A DNA stretch of 9,419 bases. Source: an uncultured Arcobacter sp. (lineage in GTDB: Bacteria; Campylobacterota; Campylobacteria; Campylobacterales; Arcobacteraceae). Both the position numbers and the translations under genes were made by a program. The stretch is from the NCBI GenBank assembly GCA_913054415.1, contig CAJXII010000057.1:1-9419 (forward strand), read 5' to 3'. Positions 6,265 through 9,419 of the stretch are shown in pieces. Each line of letters opens with the position of its first letter. Position 1 is the stretch's first letter. The notes beneath the pieces were generated by a model. The model worked only from the letters and a program-made list of their open reading frames with translations. It ran no database searches and was not told the origin of the DNA.

Positions 6265-9200
6265 ATGTTTGAGAGAATTTTGAGATTTTTTATAGATAAT
6301 TCAAAAATGAATTATACTTTATTTGTATTAATTTTTCTAATAGGTATAGTATCATATACCAAAACTCCAAAAGAGATATTTCCAAACTTTGATCTTGATA
6401 TGGTAGTAGTAAATGGACACTATACAGGTGCTAGTATCGATACACTAAATAAAATAGTAGTGCAAGATTTAGAAGATGATCTACATAGTATCCAAGGGGT
6501 AAAAGATATAACAACTATCATCAATCCTGGAAGATTTTCTATTATTTTAGAACTAAACAAAGGTATCAACAGATACAATATCTTATCAAAAGCAAAAGAT
6601 ATAGTTGATCAAACAAAATCAAATCTACCGTCAGATATGGATGATCCCACAGTAAAAACTGTCGATCTTAATAAAAAACTTCTTGAAATATCACTATATA
6701 CCGATCAAAACAACACAGATATATTAAAAGAGAAAGCCAAAAATTTAAAAACTCAATTACTTAGTATCAAACATATCTCAGATGTAACACTATATGGATA
6801 TAGCAATAGAGTATATGAGATAATCTTAGATGAAAAAAAACTAGATGCATACGGTTTAAAACAAACAGATTTTTATAGTATAATAAGTGGTATATCAAAT
6901 ATTTTTCCATTGGGTAAGATAGAGGATAAAACCAAACATTTCTATATCTCTACTATAAATGGTGCTAAAACAAAACAAGAATTAGAACAAACACAAATAG
7001 ATATAGCTAATAAAATCATCTATTTAAAAGATATAGCAACTATAGAGAAAAAACATCAAGATACACAAACACTTTTTTCTCTTAATTCAAAATCTGCTAT
7101 AAATCTAGTAGTTAGTCAAGCTGCAAATGGAGATGCTACAAAAATAGACAAACAGGTGCAACAACTTATCACACAATTTAATCAAAAAAACAAAAATATA
7201 AAATCAAAAATCATAGATGACCAATCTTTTAAAATAAAAGAGAGACTTAATATTGTAGCTTCCAATATACTGCTTGGGCTTATTGTGATTACAATAATTG
7301 TAGCACTACTTATAAATTTAAGGATGGCATTTATTATTATGATAGGTATCCCTACATCATTTGTCATAGCTGCTATATTCTTCTATCAAGTTGGTTATAC
7401 GATAAATCTTATATCATTAGTAGGAGTTTTATTAGCACTAGGTATTATTGTAGATGATGCTATGGTTGTAAGTGAAAATATACAACAATATGTAGAAAAA
7501 GGTATTGATCCAAAAGAGGCATCTATCAAAGGAACTTTGGAGATGATCAAACCTGTAACAATAGCATCTTTGACTACACTTTTTGCTTTTTTACCAAGCT
7601 TAATGATAAGTGGAACTATGGGAGAGGTTATCAAACTAATACCTATAGCCTTGAGTGCTTTAATTGTAGCTTCACTTGTAGAATCATTTATATTTTTGCC
7701 AATTCATGCGGCACATACATTAAAAAAAGAGAGCAAAACTTTATCATGGAATAAAATAAATCTACTATATAGTAAGGTTATACATTTTTTTCTTAGATGG
7801 AAAAAAAGTTTTTTAGCAATTTTTATATTTGGTGTGCCATTTTTAACAATAGTTATTTTAAAATCTTCACATTTTCAGATGTTCCCTACATTTGATTCTA
7901 CTATAATCAATATAGCTTTAAAATCACCTGTGGATACAGTTTTAGAGGATAATAATAAAATTGTTAAAGATATAGCAAAAATCATATCAACTCAAAAAAA
8001 TAGATGGAGTATTAAAAATATCACATCTGTTGCTGGGTATAGAAGAGATAGTGGTGGAAATACCGAAAGCTATCCTTACACTATGAGTATAACTATTGAA
8101 CTAAATCAATTAGCCCCTAACAATTTTGTAGATAGATATATCACCCCTTATCTTAGTTTTTATTATGATGATACAAATATGATAAGAAAAAAGACTTCTC
8201 AAGAGATATCTTTAGAGCTAATCAAGTTTCTAAAAGAGAAAAAGTTAAAAGAGAAATACCATCTAGTTGATTTATCTGTGGTGCAAAAAAAAGTTGGACC
8301 AATTAAAGCTGATGTAAAAATAGGATTAATAAGTGATGACTATGAAAAAATAGATTATTATATAAAAATTCTAAAAGATAAACTAAACACTATTAAAGGG
8401 ATCACTTCTGTATCTGATTCTACTAACAAAGGTATAGATGATCTTAAAATAAAAATCAACTCTTATGGTAAAAGTTTAGGAGTTGATGAGGGATATTTAG
8501 CAAACATATTTATCAATAAATATCTTGATATTAAAAAAGCAAGTGCATTTGATAAAGATGGTATTTTGGATATTAATCTAAAATCAAAATATAAAGATAA
8601 TCTTCAAGATTTCAAATCTCAAGAGATTAGTCTAAAAGATGGCAGAACAGTTAGATTAAATCAGATTTGTGATTTTGTAATCATAAAATCTTTTGAAAAA
8701 ATTACAAAAGAAAACTCTGAAACAAACTTTTATGTTTTCTCAAATGTAAATCCAAAAGTTATCACAGCAACAGAAGTTTTAAATCAACTACAACCTATTT
8801 TTAAACAAATAAAAAAAGCAGGTATAAAAATACATCTAAAAGGTGAAGCTGAAAAAAATAAAGATCTAAAAAATGATATGAAACTAGCTACTGCACTTGC
8901 TATGATATTGATACTTTTATCTTTACTATATCTTTTTAATAGTTTTAGACAAACATTTATTGTAATGAGTGTGATACCCTATTCTATACTTGGAGTTTTA
9001 ATAGGTCATCAAATACTAAATGTAAATTTAGGTATGACAACAATGATAGGAACTTTAGGATTAGCTGGGGTAGTTATCAATGATGGTATTATTATGATGA
9101 CATATCTTAATGAAGCAAAAACTATAGAGGATGTATTTATTAGTGCTTCTAAAAGATTTAGACCTATAGTTTTAACATCTGTAACTACACTTATTGGTGT

Positions 9201-9345
9201 ATCATCTTTGATCTTTTTTCCAACAGGACAAGCGGTAATTTTTCAACCAATGGCGATAGCCTTAGGATTTGGACTAGCTTGGGGAACAGTTTTAAATCTG
9301 ATATATCTACCTGTGCTATATAGTTTTGCTTATAGATTAAAATAA
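6265..9345 (+). CDS. RND-superfamily efflux transporter permease (AcrB/HAE-like), 1026 aa
   Basis: This is a complete inner-membrane pump subunit that would export small molecules using the proton gradient. The architecture is the usual duplicated RND fold: TM1 (about 13-33), a large periplasmic loop (about 35-330), TM2-6 (about 334-480), TM7 (about 515-533), a second periplasmic loop (about 535-870) and TM8-12 (about 874-1020). TM4 carries GIIVDDAMVVSENI with Asp397/Asp398, matching the AcrB proton-relay pair, and TM11 has RPIVLTSVTT with Thr971. TM10 reads AGVVINDGIIMMTY (934-947), with Asn939-Asp940 in the region where AcrB has its essential lysine. The ribosome-binding site AGGA (6255-6258) lies six bases before the ATG. 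No adaptor or outer-membrane channel gene is in view: thiL is divergent upstream and no gene follows within 74 nt. AcrB-type drug export is likely but the substrate is unknown; it is not clearly a metal (HME) type. Confidence 0.93.
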   Translation: MFERILRFFIDNSKMNYTLFVLIFLIGIVSYTKTPKEIFPNFDLDMVVVNGHYTGASIDTLNKIVVQDLEDDLHSIQGVKDITTIINPGRFSIILELNKGINRYNILSKAKDIVDQTKSNLPSDMDDPTVKTVDLNKKLLEISLYTDQNNTDILKEKAKNLKTQLLSIKHISDVTLYGYSNRVYEIILDEKKLDAYGLKQTDFYSIISGISNIFPLGKIEDKTKHFYISTINGAKTKQELEQTQIDIANKIIYLKDIATIEKKHQDTQTLFSLNSKSAINLVVSQAANGDATKIDKQVQQLITQFNQKNKNIKSKIIDDQSFKIKERLNIVASNILLGLIVITIIVALLINLRMAFIIMIGIPTSFVIAAIFFYQVGYTINLISLVGVLLALGIIVDDAMVVSENIQQYVEKGIDPKEASIKGTLEMIKPVTIASLTTLFAFLPSLMISGTMGEVIKLIPIALSALIVASLVESFIFLPIHAAHTLKKESKTLSWNKINLLYSKVIHFFLRWKKSFLAIFIFGVPFLTIVILKSSHFQMFPTFDSTIINIALKSPVDTVLEDNNKIVKDIAKIISTQKNRWSIKNITSVAGYRRDSGGNTESYPYTMSITIELNQLAPNNFVDRYITPYLSFYYDDTNMIRKKTSQEISLELIKFLKEKKLKEKYHLVDLSVVQKKVGPIKADVKIGLISDDYEKIDYYIKILKDKLNTIKGITSVSDSTNKGIDDLKIKINSYGKSLGVDEGYLANIFINKYLDIKKASAFDKDGILDINLKSKYKDNLQDFKSQEISLKDGRTVRLNQICDFVIIKSFEKITKENSETNFYVFSNVNPKVITATEVLNQLQPIFKQIKKAGIKIHLKGEAEKNKDLKNDMKLATALAMILILLSLLYLFNSFRQTFIVMSVIPYSILGVLIGHQILNVNLGMTTMIGTLGLAGVVINDGIIMMTYLNEAKTIEDVFISASKRFRPIVLTSVTTLIGVSSLIFFPTGQAVIFQPMAIALGFGLAWGTVLNLIYLPVLYSFAYRLK

Positions 9346-9373
9346 TTCTTAATCATTGTTTCAATTCGTAACA

Positions 9374-9398
9374 TATTTTTAGACGATATTTAAAAATA
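9374..9398. repeat. AT-only inverted repeat downstream of the RND gene
   Basis: TATTTTTA (9374-9381) and TAAAAATA (9391-9398) form an eight-pair inverted repeat with a nine-base spacer, about 30 nt after the permease stop codon. It contains no GC pair, so it is a poor terminator; an operator for a gene beyond the window edge is possible. The rest of 9346-9419 is AT-rich, and I see no gene or RNA in it. Confidence 0.25.
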
Positions 9399-9419
9399 CA
9401 ATTATTTAATATTCTTATA

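Noticed and set aside
7182..7634. Two minus-strand open frames (61 and 79 aa) inside the RND gene
   Set aside because: They are Ile/Ser-rich shadows of transmembrane codons, antisense to an intact conserved gene.
9353..9398. Possible CRISPR repeat or start of an array (GTTTCAATTCG-like text)
   Set aside because: It is only one copy, with no repeat-spacer periodicity in the window and no cas gene; a chance resemblance in AT-rich DNA cannot be excluded.

Overview
The window looks like a chromosomal segment from a member of the Campylobacterota (formerly Epsilonproteobacteria), perhaps close to Arcobacteraceae or Sulfurimonas-type genera. The evidence is strongly AT-rich DNA (about 30% GC by eye), a DUF3373-type outer-membrane protein (a family I know mainly from this phylum), an Arcobacter-like methyl-accepting chemotaxis protein, and an adjacent thiL-truD pair, which I recall also being side by side in Campylobacter jejuni. 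The genus is inferred; no rRNA or other marker is present. Coding density is high and no stretch over 300 bases lacks a gene.

Layout. (1) Bases 2-2860, + strand: the 3' part of a chemoreceptor gene whose start lies outside the window, then an 85-aa secreted small protein, then a 475-aa DUF3373 outer-membrane barrel protein. The gaps are short (28 and 14 nt), and a strong Rho-independent terminator at 2828-2860 closes the block. (2) 2879-3085, +: a 68-aa protein of unknown function, converging on the next block. (3) 3101-6187, - strand: a tight three-gene unit transcribed thiL (thiamine-monophosphate kinase) -> truD (tRNA pseudouridine-13 synthase) -> an MltC-like lytic transglycosylase. Each stop codon overlaps or abuts the ribosome-binding site or start of the next gene. 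(4) 6188-6264: a short divergent promoter region. (5) 6265-9345, +: a complete 1026-aa RND-superfamily efflux permease with no adaptor or outer-membrane channel gene in view. (6) 9346-9419: an AT-rich tail with no recognisable gene.

How the genes fit together. The minus-strand unit is housekeeping: cofactor synthesis (ThiL), tRNA modification (TruD) and cell-wall remodelling (MltC-like) appear translationally coupled rather than functionally linked. The left block combines sensing (chemoreceptor) with two envelope proteins. The RND permease is an inner-membrane proton-driven exporter that presumably uses partners encoded elsewhere.

I found no CRISPR array, defence system, transposon, phage gene, tRNA or rRNA. 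The least-explained items are the two small proteins (85 aa and 68 aa), the overlapping promoter/terminator arrangement before the 68-aa gene, and the unusual TM10 residues of the RND pump. I see no convincing new multi-gene system.
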